Source of the DNA: Choricystis sp. odSpoLacu1
Lineage: Eukaryota; Chlorophyta; Trebouxiophyceae
Direction: 5' to 3'
DNA length: 64,000 bases
Assembly (NCBI GenBank): GCA_958009055.1
Contig: OY253651.1
Coordinates: forward strand, 248,001 to 312,000
Part shown: positions 45,101 to 56,983 of the stretch, piece after piece
How the letters are laid out: every line of letters starts with the position of its first letter
Position numbering within the stretch: the first letter of the stretch is position 1
The notes under the pieces: generated by a model
Told to the model about the DNA's origin: nothing
Databases searched by the model: none
What the model saw: the letters and a program-made list of their open reading frames with translations, nothing else
Made by a program: the position numbers and the translations under genes

Positions 45101-48100
45101 CCGCGGCGGCAGCCGCTGCCGCGGGGGCCGCGTCGGTGGCGCCGCCGGGGAGGGCGCCCGCGCAGCGCGCGAGCGCGCGGGAGAGCACGCGCACGCCGCC
45201 GCAGCGCGCCAGCTCGGCCGCGTTGCCGGGGGACAGGGAAGCGGTGGCGGCGGCCAGGTCCAGGGCGGCCTGGAGCAGGGGGATGGATGCTTCCGACAGA
45301 AAGTGGTCACCCCCACGCGGCGGCGCGTCGGCGTTGTCGGTGTCTGCGTCGCCACCATCCTCGCCCGCCGCGGCATCACCATCAGGCGCGCCCGCCAGCC
45401 GGCGCGCGATGGTGCGCACCAGGGGAGCGTAGCCCGCGTACCGGTAGGGCGCCAGCTCGGCGCCGCAGCGTGCGTAGAGCACGTTTTGGGAGCGCAGCAG
45501 CAGGATCAGGCGCCACCGCCGCGCGCCGCCGCCACTGCCCGTGCCTTCGGCTGCACCCCCGTCCGCGTCCTTCTCCTCCCGCGCCGCGGCCGCCAGCCGT
45601 TCGTACGCGGTGGCCGCCGCCTGAAACTTGTCCCGCCCCGCCGGGTTGCGGTCGGGGTGGTATTTGCGGGCTGCCCGCCGGTACGAGCCACGCAGCGCGT
45701 CCCCGCTGGGCAGCCCGCCCCCCTCCCCCGCCTCTAGCCCCAGTTTGGCCAGGGCGGCGGCGACTGTCAGGCCGTGGGGGGCACGCGCGAGTTCGGTCCT
45801 CCACTCGGACAGCAAGGCTTGAGCGAAGAGGACAGCGTCATCCACGTGCCAGGCTGGGAAGCGCGCGGCGTCGCACAGGTTGCGCAGGCAGTAGCGGTGG
45901 CACCACACCTCGTCCGCGAGCTCGGGGTACTCGATGGGGGGGCAGGGCACAAAGTCGTAGCGTGCGCCCGGGTTGGAGCGCAGGCGGGCGGGCAGGTCGC
46001 CTACGTGCGCCGCCAGCTGGGGCAGCAGCCGCACCGACCTCATGGCCGCCGTCCACACGAGCTCGGGGGAGTCGGTGTCGCCCGCCAGGGCGGCCGCAAA
46101 CGCGCCCGGGCCGTGGCGGTCGAGCACGTGCAGCAGGCCAGCGGGGAGCAGGGGGGCGAGGAAGGAAGACGACGGCCCGGTCCCGCGCGCCGCGGCACGC
46201 CCGGGGGGCCAGTCTTGACGCGCGTGGGTGGCGGCCAGCAGGGCCGCGATTTCGGCCAGGTTGGAGCCGCCGTAGGCCAGGGCAAAGTAGAACGCGCCCG
46301 TGCGGTAGAGGCCGCGTGACGCGTCGGGAGGGCCAGCTGTGGCCACACGCTCGAGCAACGCCGCCGCCAGCGACACCAGGGCCGCGTCCCCAGTCAGCAG
46401 CGTCTGCGCGATGGCAGGTAAGCACCGTGGCGACGCCAGCTCGCGCAGCACGCGGGGGGCGGGGACGACGACGCGGTCGCCCGCCGCGCCCGCGGCGGCC
46501 GCGCCGTCGGTGCCGACGGGGGACGCGGCCAGCGCGAGCAGGGTGCGCAGGGCACGCTCCGCCGCGGCTCGCCGGTTGCCGGGGGCGGCGGCGGCCGCGC
46601 CCCGGCACCAGCGCAGGTGGCGCACGGCGCCAGGGCGGGCGGGTGCGTCCATGCCGGGCGCCCATGCGCGGGCGTTCACAGCTTTATCGCAGGCTTGCAG
46701 CGCGCCCGCCCGGGTCAGGGGGCCGTGCAGGGGGGTGCCGTCGGGGGCGACGGTGGAGGGCGGGCCGCCCGCTGTGTCGGGGTCGCCTCCATCAGCTGCT
46801 GCGGCAGCCCTGGCAGCGGCACCATCCGTCACCCACCACTCCCGCTTGGCGTCGCCATGCGCGTCCACGGTCAGCAGGGCGGTGTGCGGGGCGGCGGGGG
46901 CGCCCCCGCCCGACGCGGCGGCAGCCGCCGCCGCGCGTGCGACAGCGCCCGCGCCTGCGGCGGGCGCGCCCCCCGCGCGCGCGTCGGCGTGCGCGTCTGC
47001 GGCGACATCCACCAGCAACGCCACACCACCCGCATCCAGAAAGTCGGCGCGGGCGGGGGCGACGGCGGCGAGGGCGTCGCGGTCGGTGCGGGAGGACGGG
47101 GGGGCAAGCACAGCATCAATCAAATCAAGCAGGGCCGCCCGGTCGCGCGCGGCTGGCGCGCCGTCGGCCAGGTCCACCAGGACGCCCGCACCATCGAAGC
47201 GGCCACACTCGGCGGGGCGGGCGCCATAGACGGCGGCCGCGGCGCGCGCCAGCAGGGCGCGCGGCGGCGGTGGCGGCGCTCCCGGGGGGGGCGGCGCGCC
47301 GCCGCCGCCAGCCAGCAACGCCGACCACAGGCTGGACACCAGGTCGCGGGGGCGGGGCACGGAGGCAGCAGCCCCCGGGTCGCCGCCATCCACCAGCAGG
47401 CGGACGTAGACGCCACCGACGCAGGGCTCGGTGTCGAGCGTGTGGTACCGCACCCCGCACTCCCAGTGGTTCCACACGACGGGGGCGCCCCCACCCGCGG
47501 CAGCGGCGCGTCCACGGCGCAGGGACGCTGCCTCCGCCGCCAGCGCATCCCTCAACTCGGCGCGGGTGGCTTCATTCCAGACAAGGCCCGCGTGGGCGTG
47601 GTCGCGTGACATGTCCCGCCACAGGGCGCCCCAGTCGCTGGTGGCTGGCGCGGTGGAGGGGGAGGGGGGGGCGCGCGCCAGTTGGGAGGGTTGGGTGGCG
47701 GGCAGCGGCGGCGGGGCGGCGGGAGGCGCGGCCGTGATGGTGGGCGGGTGGGGCGTGGGCGTGCGGCGGAGGGGGCGGCCTGCCGCGTCGGTGGGGGGGG
47801 CGGGAGCTGAGGCGGGCGCCGCGGTGGGCGCCGGGCGAGCGGCTGGTGCTGACACAGCTGCAGGCGCAACAGCGGGCGCAACACCGGGCGCGGGCTCGGC
47901 TACCGTGTCAGGCGGCGCGGTTGTCGCCGGCGCGGCAGCAGGCGCGAGAGGCTCGCTGTCGTCCGCCGCCGCTGTCGCCACTGGCGCCGTCACCGCCACA
48001 CCCCCACCCATGCCCCGCATCAGCGCGGGCGGCAGGGGCACCGGCGGCGGCGCGTCCAGGTGGCGGGCCAGCCCCGGGGGCAGGCACCGCCGCAGCAGCG

Positions 48101-50712
48101 CGAGCGCTGGCGCGTGGCCATCGCAGAGCAGACCCACCAGATCGCGAGCCAGGGCGCCGCGGGGGCCGCCCGGGTCGGCGGCAGCGGCGGCCAGGTGGTG
48201 CAGCAGGGCGCCCTCCTGCAGTGCGGCGTCGCGGGCGGGGGCGGCGGCGGCGGGGCCGGCCGCCGCGAGGGCGCGCGTGAGCAGGGCGCCGCCGTCGTGC
48301 ACGCGGGCGTCGGGGTGGGCAAACAGGGCAAAGAGGGCGGCACCGGCGGCCGCCAGCTCGGCCAGCAGGGCGGACCGGGCGCGCGCCCCCGTGGAGCGGG
48401 ACCCCGGGGGCACGAGGGCGGCGGCCAGCGCGTCGACCGCGGCGGCCGACGCGAGGGGGGAGGGCGGCGTGGCGGGGGCGTGCGCGTGGCCCCCGCTGCC
48501 ACCGCCGCCGCCGCGCAGCACGCCCACCAGGGCGGCCGCCCGCCCTGGCGCACCCAGGCACACCGCTTTGGCGGCGGCGGCGGCGGTGCCGTCGTCCGCG
48601 GCCGCGACGACGGGGTCGCCCAGGAGGGAGGGGAGGGGGGGGTGCGGCGGCGCGCGCACACTCCACGGCACTTCCCAGGGCGGCACCCCGGCCGCCCCCG
48701 CGGCGGGCGACCACAGGCGCACCAGCAGGCGGGCCGCGTCAGTCGCAGTGGCGGCCGACCCGCAGTCGAGGCACGCAAACATCCGCGGCGCGGCGGCGGG
48801 GAGCGCGAGCAGCGACGCGGCCGACGCGGGCGCGCCGCCGCCGCCCGACACCAGGCGGCACAGAGCCTGCAGGGCGGCGCACGCGTCGGCCGCGTCGTCG
48901 GGGGTGAGGGCGGCACGCGCTGCCCGGGCGCCGCGCGCCACGGCGGCGGGGGGTGGGGGTGGCGGGAGCAGCGCCACGAGCGCAGTCAGCGTGGGTTCAT
49001 CAGCCCTCGGCGCCCGCCCCCCCGTGAACCCGCCGGGGCGGACCATTGCAGTCAGTGTGGCCGCTCGCCGAGCCATGCAGGCCCTCGCGGCGGCTGGTCC
49101 TGCGGGGCGGGGGGGTGGGGATGGGCGGGGCGGCGACTCGTCGCCACTCCTCCCAAACAAGGGCGCCGGGTAGCGCGGTTCATCACTGGAAAACACGGCC
49201 CCCACACTGCCTCCTCCGTCGGCGGCCAGGTAGGCGCGCGCCGCGGCGCCCAGGTGGGCGGCGGCGGCGGCCTCCAGGTCGGCCGCGTCGGCGGCGTCAC
49301 CATCGCACCGCGCCGACGCGGCGGCGCGCGCGACGCCCGCGTCCAAAGGTGGTGTCCGCCGGGGCGGGGTGTGGAGGGGGCCCAGCCCTGCGCCCGCGAC
49401 GGCGGCGGCCAGGCAGGCCAGCAGGGCGTCCCGGTCGGGGGCGTCCAGTTCCCAGGCGGGGGCGCCGTCGCTCCACTCCAGCACCGCGCGCAGTGGCTCC
49501 CCCAGTGGGGCGGCGGCCGCCGCCAGGGCGGTCAAGGGGCGGGTCTCCAGCACGTCGTGCGTGCCCGCGTGGCGCTCGATCAGGGCGGCGGGGGTGAGGG
49601 TGATGACACGCGCTGACGCGGGCGCGCGCGGCGGCGGCGGCGCGCCAGGCGGAGACGCAGGGTGGGGGGACACCCGCTCCACCCGCCACTCGCCCAGGGG
49701 TGCGCCTTGTTCTGCGGCGGCGCGTTCCCGGGCGGCGGCGGCGAGGGCGGCGGCCAGGCCGGCCGCGCTGACTGCGCGCGCGCGGTCGACCGTTAGATCG
49801 ATGCCCGCGCCTGTTGCCGCTGCAGCTGCCGCCGCCGCTGCCAGGGCGCCCGCATCACGCACCGCAAACACGCGGGGCAATGTGCTGCTGCGCGCCACCA
49901 GGGCGACCGCGTCGCCGGGGTCGCCGGGGCCGCGTGCCAGGAGCACGGCTGCAGGGGACCCCGCGTGGCGCCACTCCAGCCCCCACACCGCGTCGGTGTC
50001 GGGGGCGCCGGGGGCGGTCAGCTGCAGCACGCCTCGTGCCGTCAGGCGCAGCACGCACGGCGTCCAGGGTGGGGAAGAGGGGGCGGCGGCGGCGGCGGCG
50101 TCTTCGGCACGCGCGTGCGCGGGAAAGTCGGCGCTCCCCGCCAGCACTCGGTCGGCCAACGGACACCCCCGGGCCGCGGCCGCGGCCCGCAGGGCGGCGT
50201 GCAGGGTGGCCAGCAGCTCGGCGCGCTGGCGGGTGGCCAGTTTGACGGGTTTGAAGCGGGCCTGGAGGGAGGGAGGGAGGGGGAAAAGGAGGGGGGTGGG
50301 TTGATGTGACAACCACAGGTCCACGCTCCGTCCTGTGCGTTCCTCTACCTGCAAGTACACGGACACACACACACGCCGGCAACCCTCTCCCACGCGCCTT
50401 GGCGTCCGACCGCACAGACAGCGTCAACTCGTGCTCCCCAGTCGCCCCCGGCGGCGACGCACTGCCCACCGTCACGCTCTCCACGTCGGGGTCGTCCCCA
50501 GAGAACCGCCACACGTTGGTGATGGCCAGCGTGTCGGGCTGCTGCGTGACGAGGGCGGTGGGCGTGACGGACAGCAGGCGCCGGTAGCGCCCGCGCCACG
50601 AGCGCTTGGTGACGGCGAACCGGCCCAGAGCCAGGCGCAGGCCGCCGTCGTCGCCGTCTTGGGCGCCGTCTGGGCCCCGCACACGGGCCAGGAGCGTGTC
50701 GACGGCGGCCAT
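42128..50712 (-). CDS. GRV2: RME-8/GRV2 endosomal J-domain protein (one frame break)
   Basis: Giant endosomal DnaJ protein acting with Hsc70 in retromer and clathrin dynamics; plant GRV2 is needed for vacuolar sorting. Exon 1 is 50398-50712 (105 codons) and exon 2 is 42128-50261; about 2815 aa against about 2550 in plants. The N-terminal PH-like region has KRSWRGRYRRLLSV, then ARFKPVKLATR after the intron. The J domain with HPDRN is near 45620-45750. IWN-type repeats include WGALWRDMSRDHAHAGLVWNE, and several EPYVGGVYV blocks occur. The C-terminus is Pro/Glu-rich low complexity. The frame breaks at a run of nine G (plus strand) at 43199-43207. The intron has donor GC (AAG|GCGCGTG) if phase is kept; a GT four bases further would shift frame. 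Confidence 0.9.
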
Positions 50713-50948
50713 GGTGTGCGTGAAAAGGGGGCGCACACGATGTGAATGCGCGCGTGTATTTGTGTCGGTGTCTTGCGTCCCGTTCCCCAGCTCCGGCTCT
50801 GTGCGACGCCTCCTGTGCGCACAGAGCAAGCGGTGCTTGGATGTCGGGTGGGCGCGTGGAGACGGACGCGGGGGCACGGGAGAAAAAAAAAAAAAACACC
50901 AATGGTTGTGAGTTTCCGTTGCTTCCCAAACACATTTTTCGCTCTCTT

Positions 50949-51807
50949 CTACTTGCCCACCGCCAACCCCAAACACGGGAACCAGTGCCGCCTGACCCCA
51001 TCCCGCCCACCATCATCCACCAGCGCCACTCCATCCGCCAGCAGGGCCGCCAGCGCGGCGTCCGCGCGGGCAGCCGGCCAGCGCAGCCCCTCCCCCAGCT
51101 GCTTGGCCGTGACCCAACCCCGGCCCCCCACCAACTCCAGCACAGCGCTGCCGTCTGAGGACAGGGCACCTGGGACTGAGCGGACCACGCGGGCGGCGCC
51201 GACACGCTCGATGGCGAAGCCGCCTCCCAGCGCGGCGAGCGCGCCGACGGCTCGCACGACGTCGTCTTCAGACACCGGGTCTGAGGCAGCACCACGCCGC
51301 TTGCGGACGTAGGCGACAACCGCATCCAGGTCGGTGAGGCCGCCGTCCAGGGAGCGGGAGGACAGGGTGGCTTCGACGACTGCCACCGCGACTTCTCCAT
51401 AATAGTCTCCAAACCCCAACACTTTGGACCAGGCACCCCGGGACGACGCCAGAGGGTCGACGCCCACTGTCGCACACATGGCGTGAAACTGGGCGCGGAA
51501 GGAGGGGTCGCGCCGCACATCGTCACGGTGGGCGGCGGCAAAGGCTTCCAGCTTGGTTCGAAATTCAGCGAGTTGGGCGCGCACGGCTTCGGCTTTTGTC
51601 TCGGAGACGGCGGCGCCCAGGGCGGCAAATTGGGACTGGTGTTTGTGGGGTGGGTGGGTGGGAAGGGTGCGTGAAAACGAGTCGGTGGAAAAGGCACAGA
51701 AAAGGAAAGGCTGCCCCAACCCCACCACCACCACCATTTTTTCACTCCCAACTCACCCTGGCGGCTGCGCCCGTCTGCAGGCCCTGGATACCGGGCCTGC
51801 GGCGCAT
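50949..51807 (-). CDS. VPS22: ESCRT-II subunit VPS22/SNF8 (EAP30)
   Basis: Endosomal sorting complex II core subunit. Exon 1 is 51757-51807 (17 codons) and exon 2 is 50949-51635 (121-bp intron); 245 aa, the family's usual length. Landmarks: MRRRPGIQG at the N-terminus, a helix with LAEFRTKLEAFAAAH, FRAQFHAMCATVGVDPLASSRGAWSKVLGFGDYYGEVAVAVVE, then two winged helices (LGGGFAIERVGAARVVRSVP; GWVTAKQLGEGLRWPAARADAAL) ending HWFPCLGL. The helix usually between KKK and the first coil is shortened. Together with RME-8, immediately downstream on the same strand, it forms an endosomal pair, probably by chance. Confidence 0.95.
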
Positions 51808-52059
51808 CGTGTGGGCAGGGGATGAGTCGGGTAAGAGCGCAGCGGCGTGGGTGTGTGCACAGACGGCCACGGGCTGGCACAGAGTGTGTGTGTGTGTGCA
51901 GCCCCGGCGCACACGCTCGTGGTGGCTGCGTGGCCAGCAAGCAGAGGCGCGCGCGTGCCCCCCGAAACCACAAGAAATGGACGCGCAAACACTGGTCGTC
52001 ACCACTCCCGACGCTTCGCCTCTCGCCTTTGTCCTCTCGCCTCTCCCCCCCCCATTCCT

Positions 52060-53797
52060 ATGCAGGCCCTCGTCCCCACCCGCGCACCCGTAGCGGCGCG
52101 CCAGTCGCGCGCTGCGCGCTGCTTCGTGCGCGCGGTCGCGGTGAGTGTTGGAAGAGGGTACAGAGAGACGGTGGCGCGCACGCTGCCAAGAGCCCGACCC
52201 CGGCGTTTTTTTTCTTGGCTGGTGCTGCGTTCCCGCCCCGCGGCCGCTCCCTCCCCCAGCCAACCGCAGATCTTGGCTCACGACAGCCAATGCGATGCTG
52301 TGGGTGGCGTGTGGAGTGTCGCCGGCGAGCGCGGACTGCGCTCCCCCAAACAACAGCTGCGCGAGAACGTTTGCGGGTCGGGTGAAGGCGTTGACGCGCC
52401 GCTGTTCGCCCCCCCCCTCCGCCCCACCCGCTCACCACCCCCCCGCATTCCACACCCACACAGACACCCAAGCGTGCGACCGCCCCCACCTCCCGCCGTG
52501 GCGCGTCCGCCGCCCCCCCGCGCGCGGCGCCCGCGTCCGTGTCTGCCGCGCCGTCTGCGGCCGCGGCCACCGACTCGGAGTACGCGATGGAGACGCTGAC
52601 CACGTTCCTGCTGCGGGTAAGAAAGAGAGGAGAGAGGGACGGGGTGTTGTGGGAGGGTCAAATGCGGGCTGCCAGGGCACAGGGCGGGCGCGGGAGAGAG
52701 CCGGCGCGACGAGGGCCGCGCGCTCGGTCGCGCGCGCACCTCCCGTTTTTCTTTGCGTCCTCCCACACTCACACCACCGCCAACCCCCCACCCACCCTCT
52801 CTCCCATACACAGGAACAAGCCAACGGCTCCCTCGACCCCGAGCTCGCCGTCGTCCTGTCGTCCGTGGCGACCGCGTGCAAACAGATCGCGTCCCTCGTC
52901 AACCGGTCGGGCATCTCCAACCTCACCGGCCTGGCCGGCCAGGCCAACGTCCAAGGCGAGGACCAGAAGAAGCTGGACGTTGTGTCCAACGAAGTCTTCT
53001 GCAACGCGCTGCGCGCGTCGGGGCGGACGGGCGTGATCGCGTCCGAGGAGGAGGACCTGCCTGTGGCCGTCGAGGAGACCTACTCGGGCAACTACGTCGT
53101 CGTGTTCGACCCCCTGGACGGCTCCTCCAACATCGATGCTGGGATTTCTACTGGGTCCATCTTCGGTGTCTATGCTCCTTCCGAGGAGTGCTCCATTGAC
53201 GACATGGACGACCCCGAGAAAATGATGAACAACTGCGTCGTCAACGTGTGCCAGCCCGGGGACGCCCTCCTCGCCGCCGGCTACTGCCTCTACTCGTCCT
53301 CTATCAACTTTGTGTTGACAGTGGGGCGGGGGGTGTGGGGGTTCACGTACGACTCGCTCGTCGGCGAGTTTGTGTTGACGCACCCCAACGTCAAGGTGCC
53401 CGACTCGGGCATGATCTACTCCTTCAACGAGGGCAACTACCAGGGGTGGGACCCCGAGCTGCGCGCGTACATGGACTCCCTGAAAGACGCCAAAAAGTGG
53501 GGCGGCAAGCCCTACTCGGCGCGCTACATTGGGTCTCTCGTGGGTGACTTCCACCGCACCCTTCTCTACGGCGGCATCTACGGCTACCCGGGCGACACCA
53601 AGAACCCCAACGGCAAGCTGAGGCTGCTGTACGAGTGCGCCCCCATGTCGTTCATCATGGAGCAGGCGGGTGGCAAAGGGTCGACTGGGACGGGGCGCGT
53701 GCTCGACGTGCAGCCCGACAAGGTGCACCAGCGCGTCCCCTTGTTTGTGGGGTCACCCAAGGAGGTGGACTATGTGGAGTCGTTCCTGAAGAAGTGA
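52060..53797 (+). CDS. FBP1: Chloroplast fructose-1,6-bisphosphatase
   Basis: Calvin-cycle phosphatase making fructose-6-P. Exons are 52060-52140, 52464-52616 and 52814-53797 (introns 323 and 197 bp); 405 aa. Exon 1 and most of exon 2 encode an Arg/Ala/Ser-rich transit peptide. The enzyme has EEEDLP, the metal site FDPLDGSSNIDAG, and GGIYGYPGD. The regulatory loop between SEEC and CVVNVCQPGD carries three cysteines, corresponding to the thioredoxin-f-regulated cysteines of plastid FBPase, though the loop is a few residues shorter than in land plants. This fits the plastid thiol-regulated form. The 252-bp promoter region is shared with VPS22. Confidence 0.97.
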
Positions 53798-54140
53798 GGA
53801 GGAGAGAGAGCGGGATGAGCAATGAGGGTGTGTGCGTTTTGATGAGAGAGAGAGAGAGAGAGAGGCGTGAGTGTGTGTTTGGAGAGTGTGTTGCCGCGGT
53901 TTCTCATTTTTTGTGTGCTACTTCTTCTTTGTCGTATTCTCTTTAACACACACGCAAACAAGAAAAAAAATGAGGGCCTGGGTCGCGCGCCTGAGGGGAG
54001 GCGAGAGTGAACCGATCCTCAGCACAACCAATCGCTTTTCCTCTCCCCTCTCTCCCCCGGCCGGAGCCCGCCGCGCGGGGCGTGGACAAGGCTGCCACAT
54101 CACTGTCAGACTCTTGCCCTCCACCCCCCACGCCCCCCCA
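53798..54140. other. Intergenic region with (GA)n run
   Basis: 340 bp with the FBPase 3' end and the 5' region of the ubiquitin hydrolase gene. It has a GA microsatellite at 53844-53863, AT-richer sequence at 53900-53970, and an in-frame upstream ATG at 53970 that could extend the hydrolase by 57 residues. Confidence 0.45.
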
Positions 54141-55601
54141 ATGTCGCACCGCGCCCCCCGCCGCGCCCCACGCCCCGCGCCCACCCCGCTCGACGGTGAC
54201 GCCGCGTTCGAGGCCGACCTGGCGGCCGCCCTGGCGGCGTCCATGGCGGAGGCGGCGCCAGGCAAGCCTGTGTTGCCTCCTGACGTGGCGTCGTTTCCTT
54301 CACTCGCGTCCTCTGGCGTCGCGGCCGCCGCGCCGCGCCTGCTCAACGCGACCGGCGAAGAAAACTGCTTTGTCAACGCCACCGTGCAGGCTCTGTCCCG
54401 CGCTGGTGACTTTGGCACGTCCCTGCTTGCCTGGGCGCACTCGCCCGCGCCGTGCGAGGGGGTCAGAGGGCGGGTGGCCAGCGAACTAGTCACCCTGATC
54501 AGTGGCCTCGCCGCCGGCCGGCGCGCCATCCTGTCGCCCGCCTCCCTTCGGGCTGCCCTGGCGGCGGCGCCCGGGGGGGACAGGTTTGGCCTGCGCCAGC
54601 GCGCGGACGCGGGGGAGCTGCTGTCCTCGCTGTTGGACGCCGTGGCTGCAGCCCCGGGCGGCGCCGCCCTGGTGGACGCCGCGTTTGGCGTGACGCTGAC
54701 GCCGGCAGTGACGTGCGGCGCGTGCGGGTGGACCGCACGCGGAGAAACCTACACGCAGGCGGTGAACGTGGTGCAGGCGGCCGCAGTGGCGGTAGCGGCG
54801 GAGCAACAGCCTGCCTGTGACGCCCTCGCCGCCGCTCTCGCCGCCTCCCTGGCTACCGTGCGCCGGTGCGCGGCGTGTGGCGGCATGGCTGACGTCACGC
54901 CGACGGCGGACGCGGCCGTGCTGCCGTCCTCCATCGCGGTCAACGTGGCGTGGGAGTCGGACGCCGAGCCTGCGGCCGCAGTCGCCGCCGTCGTGGCCGC
55001 CCTGCGCGACACGCTGGACGTGGGCACCGCGTTTGGAGGGTGAGGCGGTGTCACTGCAATCGAACCCAGTGCCTGCTACGGCCTGCGGTCCGCCGTCGTG
55101 TTTGGGGGGGGACACTACACAGCCCTCGCCCGCGCGGGCCGCGCCGACGCGTTCGACACCGTGGACGACGCGCGCGCCACCCGGGTGGGGGGATGGACCG
55201 ACGTCGCGGCGGTGTGGGAGCGGGGGAGGGCGCAGGTGGCGTTGCTGTGCTTTGAAAAGGGGCTGACGCCACAGCGCGTGCCGAGTGCTGCCCCCGTGGC
55301 CGCACCGGGCGCGGGCTGGATTGCGGCTGCCGCCAAGGCGCCTCCTCCGCCGTCTCCACGGCCGCCACCGCCACCACCGCCTCCGAAAAAGGAGGTGGTG
55401 GTGGTCGACACACCGCCGCTGCACGCGCGGTCGCCGTCGCCACCACCGCCACTGCCGCCACCACCCGCCGCCGACCCGGACGAGTGGCAGTCCGTCCCAT
55501 CGCGCCGCCGCCACGCTGCGCCACGGGATTCGGGGACGCCGCCGGCTGATGGTGGCCGGCAGCCGGGGCGTGGACGTGGGCGAGGGCGCGGGCGAGGGTA
55601 G
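54141..55601 (+). CDS. USP53/54-type ubiquitin C-terminal hydrolase with N-terminal UIM
   Basis: Deubiquitinase-family protein. Exons are 54141-55039 and 55070-55601, separated by a 30-nt GT-AG intron that contains an in-frame TGA; 476 aa. A ubiquitin-interacting-motif-like helix is at residues about 15-33 (DLAAALAASMAEA). The Cys box GEENCFVNATVQAL is at about 73-86. A zinc-knuckle-like pair of CxxC (CGACG, CAACG) follows, and the His box YGLRSAVVFGGGHYTALAR spans the end of the domain, followed by the characteristic VGGWTDVAAVWERGRAQVALLCFE found in plant USP53/54-like proteins. The tail is Pro-rich and ends in Arg/Gly repeats. The catalytic Cys and His are present; many relatives of this type are inactive, so activity is open. 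Confidence 0.87.
55040..55069 (+). other. Ultra-short (30 nt) intron in the ubiquitin hydrolase gene
   Basis: GTGAGG...CCCAG. The flanking exons join as F-G-G-A-C-Y-G-L, giving the conserved hydrolase pattern; without splicing a TGA at 55041-55043 ends the protein before the catalytic His. The next shortest intron I mapped in the window is 81 nt. Confidence 0.65.
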
Positions 55602-55741
55602 CGAAGGAAAACTGCTCGGTTTGGATGGTTTGTTTCACTTTGTTTTGCAATACAAAATCGACGCACTAGCACATACACACAGAGGAAGGGCTAAAAAAGT
55701 GGGAGGCGGCGACACAGAGGCGGAGGCGAGGCGAGACTCCC

Positions 55742-56717
55742 TCACCGCCGCGCGGCCGCCGCTGCAACCGCGGCAGCCAACAAACTCCGCCCCGCCGCCG
55801 CCGGGGCTGCTGCCGGCTTGCGCACCACCAGTTTGACCACCAGGGCAGCGACTGCGGCCATGACGACCAGCATGAGCAGGGAGGCGAGGCAGCTGGGTGG
55901 GGAGTGTGGTGGGGGTGGGGGGAAAGTTGGTGGATGAGTTTTGTTTCGGTTGCAGAAGTGTCTTCCTTTTTCTTTTGTTCCAGTCTCACCGGTCTGTCGC
56001 CGCCCACCTCGCCACGTCCAGCAACGCCCCACGCCCCCGCTTCAGACTCTCCCGCAGTGCGTCCGCGTCATCCAGCACTCTCTCCAACTGCTCCGTCTGC
56101 CCCGCCAACGCTTCTGCCGTCTTCGCGCCGACCGCCTGCGTCTCGGCCACCACGCGCGCCGACCGCGCCAGCGCCGCGTCCGTCTCCTCGATGATGGACC
56201 GCCCCAGCAGCGTCATCTCGGGCGTCGTCATGGCGTCCACCGACCGTCCCCCCAGGGCCGCGATTCTGTCGGTGTCGGAGCCGGAGGCTGTGCCGGCCGC
56301 CACGCCCGCCACATCAGCGCGCGCCGCCCTCAGCGCAGCTGCCGCCATCACCAGCGCCTCGGCCAGGGGGCGGCGCCGGTCGGCCAGCAGGGCGGGCAGG
56401 ATGCCGTCCAGGCGGGCTTCCTGCTCAAAATCTTTGAGCAGGCTGAGAGGGGTGGGGGAGGGGGGGTGAGCGGTCAACGTTTTCTTGCGTTTCGATCACC
56501 CCCTTCTTTGCCCTCCTTCTCACCTCCTCCCCCGCTGCAAACACGTGTCCGCCTCCTTCAACGCGTCCGCCGCGTCTGCAGCCGCGCTGGCGGTCGGGGT
56601 CGTCCCGTTGGCGCCCGCCGCGGCGGCCGCGCGCGCGCGGTCGCACGCGGCGCGCGCGTCGCGCACGGCGTCCGCCAGCGCGATCTCTTGTTCGTAGTTA
56701 GGGGTGGCGGTGTCCAT
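55742..56717 (-). CDS. NPSN: NPSN-type (novel plant SNARE) Qb-SNARE
   Basis: Qb-SNARE involved in membrane fusion, including cell-plate formation in plants. Exons are 56524-56717, 55990-56442 and 55742-55892 (introns 81 and 97 bp, both split codons in phase); 265 aa. An N-terminal helical domain is followed by the SNARE motif, with MTTPEMTLLGRSIIEETDAALARS, GAKTAEALAGQTEQLERVLDDADAL and the zero-layer Gln in GQTEQ. A juxtamembrane ATDR and a C-terminal anchor LLMLVVMAAVAALVVKLVV follow, with an unusual extra about 30 Ala-rich residues after the anchor. The match to the NPSN family is clear through the SNARE motif. Confidence 0.92.
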
Positions 56718-56983
56718 GATGAGTGCGTGTGTGTGTGTGTGTGTGTGTGAGGAAGAAGCTGTGTCAGAGTCGGTGCCTCTCTCCGTTCGGTCAACGCAAG
56801 CGAGAGCAAAAAAAAAAAACACACTCGTGCGTTGTTTTTTCGCTCCTCCCGCGGCACCTCTGCGGGCGCGCAGCGTACACCTCCCTGCAGACTCCAGCCA
56901 CCTCCCCCTACACACGCACTGCACGTGCACACGCCTCTCCACCCTCTTCACCCCCCACCCCACCCACCCCCACCCCCTGTGCA

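Noticed and set aside
44507..47737. 1076-codon plus-strand frame opposite RME-8
   Set aside because: Arg/Pro/Gly-only composition; the antisense of a very GC-rich coding exon.
55040..55075. T-arm-like GGTTCGATT on the minus strand suggesting a tRNA
   Set aside because: The flanking stem does not pair as a T arm and no D arm or anticodon arm is present; the sequence is better explained as the short intron.
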